This document shows, piece by piece, positions 17,932-26,574 of a DNA stretch of 64,000 nucleotides; position 1 is the first letter of the stretch; each line of letters starts with the position of its first letter. Where the stretch lies: the NCBI GenBank assembly GCA_025800125.1, contig JAOXSF010000022.1, forward strand, positions 1 to 64,000, read 5' to 3'. The notes beneath the pieces were generated by a model, which saw only the letters and a program-made list of their open reading frames with translations, was not told where the DNA came from and made no database searches. This DNA comes from Marinobacterium sp. Lineage in GTDB: Bacteria > Pseudomonadota > Gammaproteobacteria > Pseudomonadales > Balneatricaceae. The position numbers and the translations under genes are program-made.

Positions 17932-17999
17932 ATCAGCAGCCCCCAACAGAGCAGCATGAAGCCAAAATCTGAAGACGTAAAGAAAACGACGAGAATAAA

Positions 18000-18028
18000 A
18001 GAAAAAGCCTGCATCAGCAGGCTTTTCG
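18000..18028. terminator. Bidirectional terminator between GlxA-type regulator and diguanylate cyclase genes
   Basis: AAAAGCCTGC-ATCA-GCAGGCTTTT gives a perfect stem with T-runs on both strands. It serves two convergent genes. Confidence 0.9.
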
Positions 18029-18031
18029 TCA

Positions 18032-19771
18032 TTACATCACTTCAACTCTGTTGCGCCCTTCCGCTTTAGCTTCATAGAGCGCCTTATCTGCCCGTGTCAT
18101 CATGCGTTCAATGGTGTCACCTTCACAGAAACCGGTAACACCAAAACTGCTCGTCACCTGCTCAACAGGCTCAACATCCAGTGCCACAATATGCTGACGC
18201 AGGCTTTCTGCCACAATAAGGGCGTTGTCGCGACTGGTTTCTGGCAGAATCAATAGAAACTCCTCCCCGCCCCAGCGACCGACAATGTCGGCATCTCGTA
18301 CATTACGCAACAGCAACTGCCCAACCTTAACCAGCACATCATCGCCTACCGGATGGCCCCAAGTGTCGTTGATTCGCTTGAAACGATCAAGGTCCATCAG
18401 GACAACGGAAAAAGGACGTCGATAGCGACGCGCTGAACTGATCACCCGTTCAAAAAATTCATCCAGTCGCAGACGGTTACTCAAACCGGTTAATGGGTCA
18501 GTACTGGATAAACGATCCAGTTCCACATTCTTCTGCTCAAGCTCTCGTGTACGCTCAGCAATACCTAACTCCAGTCGCTCATTCCAGGCATTCAGCTCAT
18601 CGTTCTTGGCACGCAACTGTTGTTGATAACGCTCAAGAAGGTCGGAAATATGCCGAGCCACCAACAAAGTAATAACAAACGTCAGCGCTAACACCACACC
18701 TACTACTACAATAGTACGGCGAATGGTGCTATCAACACGTTCACTTAATGCTCGTTGCTCCCCTTGTGCAGCAGCAATAGCATCTTCAACATAGATACCC
18801 GATGCAATTACCCAGCCCCAGCGCGGGTAAGGGCGTGCAAAGGTAATCTTATCTTCAATTTCGGTATTACCTGGACGCTGCCAACGGTAGTTAACAAAAC
18901 TCCCACCAGGCAATCTGGCCGCTTGCTGAAACTCCTCCCAGATGGGATTTCCCTCAGCATCATCAATACTGTTGATGGTACGTCCCGCCAGTTGCGGCAT
19001 GAAAGGGTTCATAATGTAGGTACCCGCAGCCGAATAAACAAACAGGTAACCGTCATCCCCATAACGATAATCCTTAATACGGGATAACAGTTGCTGTTTT
19101 AATTCTGCTTCATGGCGAGCCAGTGAGGCCAGTTCAACAAGTACCAGGCCTGTCTCTTCAAGCGGCGCCACATAGAGCAGCGCATCACTATCACTACCAT
19201 CAGCGGTCGACAGAAATTCCGGCGCCAGTACAAAGCCGCTATCAGCATCGCCCAACTGGCGGTTCAATTTATTTAATGACAGCCCGGGAGTTAATGAACC
19301 ACTATTCAAGGGCACAAGCTGATCACCATCTTCCATCAGTTGGTAGAGTATGGTTCGATTATTCAGCTTGCCAGATGTGGGACTGGCAACCGAGCTAGCC
19401 AGCAAGCGTACCCGCTCCGCAACAGATAACTGCGCCTGCCAGTCCTTATAAAGTTTAAGCAATGCGTCACGTCGTGACAAAGCATGTTGCTCAAGCCCTG
19501 CCCGCAACCGCTGATCCGCTTCACGGTGAGTAATACTCAGGTGGCCGATCATTCGATTAACCTCACGCTGAATATCAGCCCGACTCTGATCAAGTATAGT
19601 ACTTGCAACAACCTGCTCTTCCAGTTGCAAAAATGCCTGCTGATGACGGATAAAGATATAACTGACCAGTAATGCCACCAACAGCACACTACCCAGTGGT
19701 ATCAGCACAATCATAGAAGTCAGATAACGTTCTGAAGCGCCATCAGTTGTGGAGTGCAGATTTAAGTTCAT
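18032..19771 (-). CDS. Membrane diguanylate cyclase with Cache sensor
   Basis: The 579-residue protein has a membrane segment at about 19-42, a periplasmic region with an sCache_2-type domain (YRYGDDGYLFVYSAAGTY, IMNPFMPQLAGRTIN, ASGIYVEDAI), a second membrane segment at about 350-370, a short coiled coil and a GGDEF domain from about 420. The active site reads GRWGGEEFLLILPE. The inhibitory I-site RDAD stands five residues before GGEEF, so product inhibition by c-di-GMP is expected. It synthesises c-di-GMP in response to a periplasmic ligand. The Cache domain matches that of the chemoreceptor at 14682-16361, so both may read the same compound. Confidence 0.94.
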   Translation of the reverse strand: MNLNLHSTTDGASERYLTSMIVLIPLGSVLLVALLVSYIFIRHQQAFLQLEEQVVASTILDQSRADIQREVNRMIGHLSITHREADQRLRAGLEQHALSRRDALLKLYKDWQAQLSVAERVRLLASSVASPTSGKLNNRTILYQLMEDGDQLVPLNSGSLTPGLSLNKLNRQLGDADSGFVLAPEFLSTADGSDSDALLYVAPLEETGLVLVELASLARHEAELKQQLLSRIKDYRYGDDGYLFVYSAAGTYIMNPFMPQLAGRTINSIDDAEGNPIWEEFQQAARLPGGSFVNYRWQRPGNTEIEDKITFARPYPRWGWVIASGIYVEDAIAAAQGEQRALSERVDSTIRRTIVVVGVVLALTFVITLLVARHISDLLERYQQQLRAKNDELNAWNERLELGIAERTRELEQKNVELDRLSSTDPLTGLSNRLRLDEFFERVISSARRYRRPFSVVLMDLDRFKRINDTWGHPVGDDVLVKVGQLLLRNVRDADIVGRWGGEEFLLILPETSRDNALIVAESLRQHIVALDVEPVEQVTSSFGVTGFCEGDTIERMMTRADKALYEAKAEGRNRVEVM

Positions 19772-19971
19772 GGACTCTGGCAGAAAGTATTAAGAGACAG
19801 GCTGTTATCTGACATTTTATACCTCATATTATGGTGCGCTTGTGCCAGATAACTAAACAGCGAGTGTTTTTATATGATTCATAAAAAAATTTCAATCCGA
19901 CATTCCGACCAGAAGCTTAGACCCACAGCTTTAACCGGCTCTATATTTATCCATATTCTCTACTACCAACA

Positions 19972-19999
19972 TAAACGGTGTAACTGACAACACCGTTAT
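19972..19999 (-). terminator. Possible terminator of the AraC-type gene
   Basis: AACGGTGT and ACACCGTT form an eight-bp stem with an eight-base loop about 30 bases after the AraC stop codon. The following U content is weak, so termination may be partial. Confidence 0.4.
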
Positions 20000-20029
20000 A
20001 ACAAAGCCACGGTCACACCGAAATCCAGC

Positions 20030-21061
20030 TTAACCACTCAGTTGCAACAACCACTGTTCATAGCGCCGATCCATACCATTTCTATCGGTATTTTCTTGTG
20101 GATGCCGCTCAATATTGCGCATTTCTCGAGGCGACAGACCATAACGACGCCGAAAACTACGGCTGAAATCTGCATTGCTACGAAAACCGCAGGCCTGAGC
20201 CACTTCGTATAATTTACGCGAAGCAAGCTCCGGCCGTGATAGTGATTGAAATGCAGCCTTTAAACGACACTCCCGTATATAACCTGCAACCCCACCCTGA
20301 GGTTCAAACATACGATACAGCCGCGAACGTGACAGGCCCAGATCGCTGCAAATCGTTGTCGGACTCAACTCCTGACTTGCCAGATTCGCCGCAATGTAAT
20401 GCCGAATACGGCGCATATCGGTTACAGATTCCAGCTCATTCGATAGTGGAAGGTCTTGCACTGAACCATTAAGGCAGGCCGCAACCAGATTAAGCGTTGC
20501 AGGGGTCAATCGCTCAGCTGCGGTCAGGCTCAGACCGCTGATCTGCCCATGCAAAGACTGCATGTGGTCGCGAAGTACAGCGACCAGTGGCTCTGTGACC
20601 GATAACGTGCGCAAATGCTGATGATCAGGCCAGTCAAGTAACGGCTCCAGCATGACACGCGGAATAATCAGTGAAAGGTTGGTAAATACACTGGTGTATG
20701 TGTGTGACTCACGGGACAGATCAAAGATAAGCAACTGATCATCTTTAACCTGCCGTTCTGCATCAACCACGGTAGAACCGGCCATAAAAAGCTGAATCAT
20801 GTAATGATCCAGCCCATCACGCGCTATCTCCTCTGTGCTTCGTCGCCACTGTTGCTGTTGCGTGGTCGTACGGGCCAGCATCAAAGCACCAGGCTGCCAG
20901 GCTTCAACTTCTGCCTTAAAGCTCTGCACCCGTGTGTCAGCATCCGCTTCTACTGAAAACAGACAGGCAATACTGTCTCGCCACAGGTCATATCGTTCCT
21001 GACTATCGACACTTTCCAGATCGAAATAGCTATGGGGTATATCAGAAGGGTGCTCTGTCAT
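20030..21061 (-). CDS. AraC-family regulator with AraC-binding-like N-terminal domain
   Basis: The 343-residue protein has an N-terminal domain of about 190 residues (YDLWRDSIACLFSVEADAD, DHYMIQLFMAGSTVVDA, LLIFDLSRESHTY) of the AraC-binding-like type, and a C-terminal AraC DNA-binding domain (about 225-325: ICSDLGLSRSRLYRMFEPQG, AQACGFRSNADFSRSFRRRY). Relatives such as FeaR activate aromatic or amine catabolism genes. GGAG lies seven bases before the ATG. No target gene is adjacent, so its effector is unknown. Confidence 0.9.
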   Translation of the reverse strand: MTEHPSDIPHSYFDLESVDSQERYDLWRDSIACLFSVEADADTRVQSFKAEVEAWQPGALMLARTTTQQQQWRRSTEEIARDGLDHYMIQLFMAGSTVVDAERQVKDDQLLIFDLSRESHTYTSVFTNLSLIIPRVMLEPLLDWPDHQHLRTLSVTEPLVAVLRDHMQSLHGQISGLSLTAAERLTPATLNLVAACLNGSVQDLPLSNELESVTDMRRIRHYIAANLASQELSPTTICSDLGLSRSRLYRMFEPQGGVAGYIRECRLKAAFQSLSRPELASRKLYEVAQACGFRSNADFSRSFRRRYGLSPREMRNIERHPQENTDRNGMDRRYEQWLLQLSG

Positions 21062-21487
21062 GCTGCTACTCCATGCCGTGTACTCTGATCATCGTATACC
21101 TTCATCATTCATACGTGCTGGCTATTTGTGCATCTATGGCTCGTATGAACCTATAGCTTGTATGAGTCTATAACTTGTGTACGCTTATACTTTTATATAC
21201 TTACAGCCCGTGTGTACCTGTAGCTACGCCTGATAGACTATAAGGCAAACCCCGTATCGGCTGGAGTCCCTGATTTATGTAGTTTTATCAATACCACAGC
21301 ACAGGAGCGCATAACCCTACCAGTATTAAAGGCGTCGCTCTGACCCAACGTTACTGCCGTATGAACATCATCACACGATTACGGTAAAGCTGAAGGCGTC
21401 AATGCCGCAGGACTGTATCAAGCAGCATCATAGAGCGAGCTTCAGCCAGGCACTGGCCATACGTAAATTAGCACGCAAAGTATCTTG
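21062..21487. other. Gene-free stretch upstream of the AraC-type gene
   Basis: It contains a degenerate 17-bp tandem array at 21121-21239, starting about 60 bases upstream of the AraC start. I see no gene in the remainder. Confidence 0.5.
21121..21239. repeat. Degenerate 17-bp tandem repeat, five to seven units
   Basis: Units begin at about 21139, 21156, 21173, 21190, 21206 and 21223: GCTCGTATGAACCTATA, GCTTGTATGAGTCTATA, ACTTGTGTACGCTTATA, CTTTTATATACTTACA, GCCCGTGTGTACCTGTA and a decayed copy. A related copy precedes the first unit. Confidence 0.75.
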
Positions 21488-22324
21488 CTATACCTGTGAT
21501 GCCCGTAAGTGGTAGAAATGATCGACAGGGCCATGCCCTTTCCCCACATCCAGTTGATCAGCAGTAGCAATCGCTGCACTAATGTACTGCTTGGCCTGTC
21601 CTATTGCCTGCGTTATCGAATACCCCTGCGCCATAAACGAAGCAATCGCCGAAGATAAAGTACAACCGGTGCCATGGGTGTTTGCAGTGTCATGGCGCGG
21701 CATACAGAAACCAGCCTGCTCTGCTTCACCATACCAATAATCACAGCTTTGCTCTCCGGATTGATGTCCACCTTTAATCAATACCGACTTACATCCAAGC
21801 TCCAACAGTTGCTGTCCCAATATCGCGATGTCGTCTTCTGATTTCGGCAACTGTGTTTGAGGCAACCCCAACAATGCTAAAGCTTCCGGCAGATTAGGCG
21901 TGACAACATCTGCCAGCGGCAGCAACTGATCGATCAGTGCGGTAGACGCATCAGCTGCCAACAGCGGGTCACCACTGGTCGCAACCATCACCGGGTCCAG
22001 CACAATATTGGCAGGGTGATATTGCCGCAACAGTTGCGCCACAGTGGCAATGGTAGTGGCATCTCCCAACATACCAATTTTGACCGCATCAATTGCAATA
22101 TCATTAAACAGTACATCAGCCTGCTGCTGAATAAAGTCGCCAGGAACCGGGTGAATCCCTTGTACGCCGCAGGTATTTTGTGCGGTCAATGCCGTAATTA
22201 CAGAACACGCATAGCTGCCTGTTGCCGAGATTGCTTTTATATCTGCCTGAATACCCGCACCACCGCCACTGTCGGAACCTGCAATGGTGAGTACATTCGG
22301 TATAGCACGACACAGCCTGGTCAT
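21488..22324 (-). CDS. thiD: Hydroxymethylpyrimidine/phosphomethylpyrimidine kinase
   Basis: The 278-residue ribokinase-fold enzyme phosphorylates HMP and HMP-phosphate in thiamine synthesis. Visible signatures are VLTIAGSDSGGGAGIQADIK at the N-terminus, KIGMLGD, VLDPVMVATSGDPLL, TPNLPEALALLG, KGGH and the ATP/catalytic motif NTHGTGCTLSSAIASFMAQG. Length is normal. GGAG stands six bases before the ATG. The gene follows the PapD-like gene by only 18 bases in the same direction. No thiamine riboswitch is visible upstream and no other thi gene is adjacent. Confidence 0.97.
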   Translation of the reverse strand: MTRLCRAIPNVLTIAGSDSGGGAGIQADIKAISATGSYACSVITALTAQNTCGVQGIHPVPGDFIQQQADVLFNDIAIDAVKIGMLGDATTIATVAQLLRQYHPANIVLDPVMVATSGDPLLAADASTALIDQLLPLADVVTPNLPEALALLGLPQTQLPKSEDDIAILGQQLLELGCKSVLIKGGHQSGEQSCDYWYGEAEQAGFCMPRHDTANTHGTGCTLSSAIASFMAQGYSITQAIGQAKQYISAAIATADQLDVGKGHGPVDHFYHLRASQV

Positions 22325-22342
22325 GAATCGCTCCAGTTTTTA

Positions 22343-23323
22343 TCAGTTAATCAGATCAATACGCAAAATCGCGCCACTATCACCGCCAAAGCGTTCCCGC
22401 TCGCGAAACTCGACTTTAAGCGCATCGTAACGGTTCAGGTCAATGGAGTCTGGTAAACGCAACTGTACTTCCCGCTCTGTTTCAGGCAGGTCCAACGCAA
22501 TATATTTACGTATCATCAATACATCAGGCCGGGGTAAATGGGCAGCAAGCCCCAATACTTTGAAGTCACCAAACAATGAACGCTGACCATCACGTTCCAT
22601 CAACAACGCCAGCCAGAGGCTATCACCATCCATAAACAGTTCGGGTGAACTCAGCCGGGCATCAGCCTGCATTGCCCCCACTCGTACCTGTACAGGAATA
22701 CTGTACTCCGTTGGCTTGATACGAATTTTTACCCCGTCACGGGGCGGCAACGAACCTTTTTTCTCCAATGCAACCAATCGCTGCGCCTCTTTCTGTTCGG
22801 CTTCCTCAACACTTCCGGGGGGGGGTAACTGCCGAAAAACCAGCCGGGTATGGTATTCTCCTTCTGGCAACCCTTCTGGCCGAGCTGCCCGCAACTCAAT
22901 AATCAGCTCTTCATCGCCCCCCAGTCGCACAGTGCTGGCTGACGTTTCGACCAGCTGTTCCAGCAGGCTGGCTGGCACATCTGCCATCACATTACTACCA
23001 TCAGCCGTAATGTGGCGAGCAGGTTCGATATACACCTCATACCAGGCAGGCTGCTCTGTGATATTACGCACATGGACAGAACGCCACGTTGTACGCTTGT
23101 CAAATACCACTCTTGGTGTATGAATTGCCAGCGAATCCTCATAATCAGCAAGCTCAGCCTTCACCGACGCTGCCTGAGCCAACATGACGAACAGCATCAG
23201 GCTATATAATTGTTTTGTGCTCAATGGCAAACATAGAGACAGAAACGACCGCCTGAATAGAGCAACCCAACCTGTATGCTCAGCTTTTAAACTCTCTATC
23301 ATTCTGTCACTACCTGTTTTCAT
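22343..23323 (-). CDS. PapD-like periplasmic chaperone-fold protein
   Basis: The protein of about 326 residues has a hydrophobic signal ending near LMLFVMLAQAASVKA. A beta-rich domain follows that has the layout of fimbrial or Csu-type chaperones (TPRVVFDKRTTWRSVHVRN, PAWYEVYIEPARHITADGS, EYHTRLVFRQLPPP, YSIPVQVRVG). A second domain, including GDFKVLGLAAHLPRPDVL, fits no pilus chaperone closely. No usher or pilin gene is nearby. The start is uncertain: ATG at 23323 is chosen, ATG at 23302 and a longer frame from 23461 are alternatives. The 18-base gap to thiD suggests co-transcription. Confidence 0.75.
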   Translation of the reverse strand: MKTGSDRMIESLKAEHTGWVALFRRSFLSLCLPLSTKQLYSLMLFVMLAQAASVKAELADYEDSLAIHTPRVVFDKRTTWRSVHVRNITEQPAWYEVYIEPARHITADGSNVMADVPASLLEQLVETSASTVRLGGDEELIIELRAARPEGLPEGEYHTRLVFRQLPPPGSVEEAEQKEAQRLVALEKKGSLPPRDGVKIRIKPTEYSIPVQVRVGAMQADARLSSPELFMDGDSLWLALLMERDGQRSLFGDFKVLGLAAHLPRPDVLMIRKYIALDLPETEREVQLRLPDSIDLNRYDALKVEFRERERFGGDSGAILRIDLIN

Positions 23324-23708
23324 TATCGGTTTTCCATGAACCAGACGGAGCCTCTGTAAACACTGCCTCTCCTGGATACCTATAACAATACCTAATAACA
23401 ACATAGACATCTGAAGTGTCTGCAATACATCTGAAAACACCCACCCAGAACAGGGCTTCAAGAAAAGCCCGATGGTACCAGAAAGTAGTCAATGTGAGCG
23501 GTATCAAAAACCTTTAACCACATTAAAGCTGTGAGATCATCGCAAGATACAATTTTGTCCTGATACAATTTTGTCCTGATACAATGCTGCCCCAATACAA
23601 TGTAGCCCTGATAAAATCACACCTGATGACTTGTCTCTTCCTGATAAATAAGAGCCAGACCAGTCTCAGTAACCATTAACATAAGCAAATAGAGTCAAGT
23701 ACCTGATC
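23324..23708. other. Divergent gene-free stretch with a 16-bp array
   Basis: This region separates the minus-strand PapD-like gene from the plus-strand DUF3461 gene and should hold both promoters. Its main feature is the tandem array at 23546-23624. No gene is supported. Confidence 0.5.
23546..23624. repeat. 16-bp tandem repeat, five units
   Basis: GATACAATTTTGTCCT occurs twice identically (23546, 23562). GATACAATGCTGCCCC, AATACAATGTAGCCCT and GATAAAATCACACCT follow. The units repeat a TATAAT-like GATACAAT box every 16 bp. Confidence 0.93.
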
Positions 23709-24068
23709 ATGTCTGATTTCCCAACCCTGACCCAGATGGGCGTAACCTCCCTGGAATCTGTCGTCCGTTACACTCTGCGCCAGGAAGGCGATACCGATGT
23801 GCTGAAGATTTACTATAACCGCCCGGGTAACTCCATGCGCTCACGTAGTAAAAAGTTCTCTTTTGTGCGCGACCTGGAAGGCAGCAACAGTGACCAGATC
23901 AGTCCAATGCTGCAAGCGGCTATTGATGAACTGAAACAGCTACAGGCCAGCCATGATATTGAACCAGGAGATGCCAAAGAGCATTTGCGTACCAGTCTGG
24001 AACACCTGGAAAAAGTACTGACCACTAAACTGGACGATGTACGGCGCCAGATTGAGCAGCTACGCTAA
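23709..24068 (+). CDS. DUF3461 family protein
   Basis: The 119-residue soluble protein has the DUF3461 layout: FPTLTQMGVTSLESVVRYTL, LKIYYNRPGNSMRSRSKKF and a charged C-terminal coiled coil (about 80-119). This family is restricted mainly to gammaproteobacteria and has no established role. The gene is upstream of the TRAP permease genes by about 96 bases and in the same direction, but co-transcription is uncertain. Confidence 0.88.
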   Translation: MSDFPTLTQMGVTSLESVVRYTLRQEGDTDVLKIYYNRPGNSMRSRSKKFSFVRDLEGSNSDQISPMLQAAIDELKQLQASHDIEPGDAKEHLRTSLEHLEKVLTTKLDDVRRQIEQLR

Positions 24069-24164
24069 TCCTGCAACGCACCTGAGCACAGAAAGCACGA
24101 CCAGAAATACACCAACCCACAATTCACTAACCTGCAATCCACCAACAAACAATGGAGATAGACG

Positions 24165-24686
24165 ATGGGGCGCCTGCTGTTGCGCTTTTTTGACAAGCTG
24201 GAAAATTATCTCTGTCGTCTGTTGCTGGCAGGCTTTGTCTGCCTGCTGTTTATGCAGATACTGGCTCGCCAGCTATTCGAGCACTCTTTTTCATGGAGTG
24301 AAGAACTGTCTATCTATATGTTTGTCTGGTTTGTATTTCTGGGTGCCAGCTATGCTACCCGACGGGAAGCGCATAACCGGGTTACCTTTCACTACCGCTG
24401 GCTGCCAGAAAAACTGACAACAGGCCTGAAGCTGCTAGCTGATCTAATCTGGGTCGTCTTCAACTGCTACTTTGTGTACCTGTCGTACGATTTTGTCTTC
24501 AACCGTATGAACCTGTTCTGGAAGTCCCAGACACTGGGCATACCAATGAAGTATATCTATATGATTCTACCTCTGGCTTTCAGCCTGATGACGATAAGAA
24601 TCCTGCAGGTAAACTACTACCGCTATCTCCGCCCTCAACAGACTACTCAGGGTTCGACTGTAAACGCTGATAATCGCACAGAGTGA
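24165..24686 (+). CDS. TRAP transporter small permease (DctQ type)
   Basis: The 173-residue protein has four hydrophobic segments and the DctQ core WSEELSIYMFVWFVFLGASY, RREAHNRVTF and MKYIYMILPLAF. It partners the large permease ten bases downstream in a sodium-driven secondary uptake system. GGAG stands seven bases before the ATG. No binding-protein (DctP/TAXI) gene is next to it, so the ligand cannot be guessed. Confidence 0.93.
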   Translation: MGRLLLRFFDKLENYLCRLLLAGFVCLLFMQILARQLFEHSFSWSEELSIYMFVWFVFLGASYATRREAHNRVTFHYRWLPEKLTTGLKLLADLIWVVFNCYFVYLSYDFVFNRMNLFWKSQTLGIPMKYIYMILPLAFSLMTIRILQVNYYRYLRPQQTTQGSTVNADNRTE

Positions 24687-24696
24687 AATTGCACCG

Positions 24697-26037
24697 ATGG
24701 ATGAATCTTCAATTGTACTGATCCTGTTCGGCTCTTTTCTGTTGTTACTGGTGATTGGTGTCCCTGTCAGTATTTCACTGGGCGTAGCTGCACTGGCATC
24801 TTTCCTGTACCTGGATGAAAATCCGCTAAAACTGGTACAGATCGCATTTACCTCTGTCGAATCCTTTCCCTTAATGGCGCTACCCGCATTTATTCTTGCT
24901 GGCGCACTGATGGAAGCAGCGGGCATATCCAAAAGACTCGTGCAGCTAGCAGAAAGCTTTGCCGGGCCAGTCACCGGAGGCATATCTGCCTCAGCAATAC
25001 TGGCCTGCATGTTCTTTGGGGCCATTTCCGGTTCCGGGCCAGCGACCACAGCGGCTGTCGGTATGCTGATGATTCCTGCAATGGCACGGCATGGTTACGA
25101 CCGCAGTTATGCAGCAGCACTAACCGCATCATCGGGTGGTCTGGGCATTGTTATCCCACCATCCATTCCAATGGTGATTTTCGGTATTTCTGCGCTGGGT
25201 ATCCGTGTGCCAGCGGAAGCGATTGCCACCCATGGCAATTTTCAAAGCGTTTCTATCTCTGTGCTGTTTCTGGCCGGTTTTATACCGGGTATGGTGTTAG
25301 CAAGCGCACTGATGGCTCTGAATTATCTGCAATGTCGTAAAGCTGGCTATCATGGCACCACAGAGGGCTGGTCTACCCAGCAGATCAAACTGGCAGCCCG
25401 CCAAGGCGTATGGTCTATTCTGGCACCGCTGGTCATTCTGGGCGGTATCTATTCCGGCTTTTTCACCCCGACAGAATCCGCCATCGTGGCTATTTTCTAC
25501 ACGCTGGTTGTAGGCTTATTTATTCACCGGGATCTTAAATGGCCAGCGATTATACAGGCATTGGAGACTACAACCTGGTTATCTGGTCGTGTTCTGCTAA
25601 TCCTGTTCACCGCGACTCTGTTTGGCCGCCTGCTAGTTGAGAACCAGATCCCTGCAACCATTGCCCAGTCCATCACATCATTGACCGATAATGTTTATCT
25701 GATCTGGTTGCTGATTATCGCTTTCCTGCTGTTTGTGGGTATGTTTATGGAAACGCTGGCTGCCATTATGATTCTGACACCAGTGTTACTGCCTATAACC
25801 TACAGTCTGGGAATTGATCCTATTCATTTTGGCATTGTTATGGTGTGCAGCTTATCCATTGGCTTCTCTACCCCACCACTGGGAGAAAATCTGTTTGTTG
25901 CGTCGGGTATATCAGGTACTTCGTTAGAATCTGTTACGCTGCGCGCACTCCCCTTTGCGCTGGTTTCAACACTGGCGGTAATTCTGATCGCCTTTGTGCC
26001 ACAATTATCCCTCTGGCTGCCAGCTCTGTTTAAATAG
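24697..26037 (+). CDS. TRAP transporter large permease (DctM type)
   Basis: The 446-residue protein has about twelve hydrophobic segments and DctM signatures: FPLMALPAFILAGALMEAAG, AISGSGPATTAAVG, SGGLGIVIPPSIPMVIFG, GFFTPTESAIVA and GIVMVCSLSIGFSTPPLGEN. It forms the transport channel with the DctQ protein encoded ten bases upstream. Length is normal. Confidence 0.95.
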   Translation: MDESSIVLILFGSFLLLLVIGVPVSISLGVAALASFLYLDENPLKLVQIAFTSVESFPLMALPAFILAGALMEAAGISKRLVQLAESFAGPVTGGISASAILACMFFGAISGSGPATTAAVGMLMIPAMARHGYDRSYAAALTASSGGLGIVIPPSIPMVIFGISALGIRVPAEAIATHGNFQSVSISVLFLAGFIPGMVLASALMALNYLQCRKAGYHGTTEGWSTQQIKLAARQGVWSILAPLVILGGIYSGFFTPTESAIVAIFYTLVVGLFIHRDLKWPAIIQALETTTWLSGRVLLILFTATLFGRLLVENQIPATIAQSITSLTDNVYLIWLLIIAFLLFVGMFMETLAAIMILTPVLLPITYSLGIDPIHFGIVMVCSLSIGFSTPPLGENLFVASGISGTSLESVTLRALPFALVSTLAVILIAFVPQLSLWLPALFK

Positions 26038-26141
26038 CAGGCGGTTATTGCTCTCATACAACACAATATAACAACCCCTGGCGAGAAACAGACCAACGGG
26101 TTATGCTGCAAATCTACTGGAAATGTTCTACAGGAGAGGTC

Positions 26142-26351
26142 ATGAGTAACGTTATTGATCTGAACAGTCGCAGAAAGCAGGCTGAACATAAGCGTAAAGA
26201 GGCGCGCTCAAATGCCCTGAAAGAACGCTTCGAAAATGCCCTGCCGTCTGAGGAACAGGACCCAAAGAAAAAATTACTGGGGCTATTCAAGCGCAAGGAT
26301 AAAGATAAAAAAAAGCCCCGCAAACCAACGCCATCGGGTGATGGGTGGTAA
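26142..26351 (+). CDS. Small highly charged protein (69 aa)
   Basis: The start ATG has a strong AGGAGAGG seven bases upstream. The product begins MSNVIDLNSRRKQAEHKRKE and is rich in Lys, Arg and Glu. Its C-terminal part (LLGLFKRKDKDKKKPRKP) is strongly basic. It may bind nucleic acid or an anionic membrane surface; no family is recognised. It follows the DctM gene by about 100 bases. Confidence 0.7.
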   Translation: MSNVIDLNSRRKQAEHKRKEARSNALKERFENALPSEEQDPKKKLLGLFKRKDKDKKKPRKPTPSGDGW

Positions 26352-26365
26352 ACGAGGCTCTCTCT

Positions 26366-26446
26366 GGTTTTTTAAAGACTCAGGTTTCTAAAGACTCTGG
26401 TTTTGTAAAGAACAGGTTTTGTAAAGAACAGGTTCTGTAAAACAAA
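26366..26446. repeat. 16-bp tandem repeat, five units
   Basis: Units start at 26366 (17 bp), 26383, 26399, 26415 and 26431. GGTTTTGTAAAGAACA occurs twice identically; the others keep GGTTTnTAAAGA. It begins 15 bases after the stop codon of the 69-residue gene. Confidence 0.92.
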
Positions 26447-26574
26447 CCTCGCAGACAACAGATTTGCCAAGTGACAGCTCTCCGCTCTGCCAGGCGAGGC
26501 TTCTCAGGTATTAGCCGCTACCTGAAAAGCCAGAGCCCTTTTACCTGAAAAGCCCCTTTCTTTCGGGTTGAATG

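Noticed and set aside
22324-22343. Thiamine riboswitch in front of thiD
   Set aside because: The gap to the upstream gene is 18 bases, and no CTGAGA..ACCTGA pattern was seen before the PapD-like gene.
24165-26037. Complete TRAP operon
   Set aside because: Neither neighbour resembles DctP or TAXI: upstream is DUF3461 and downstream a 69-residue basic protein.
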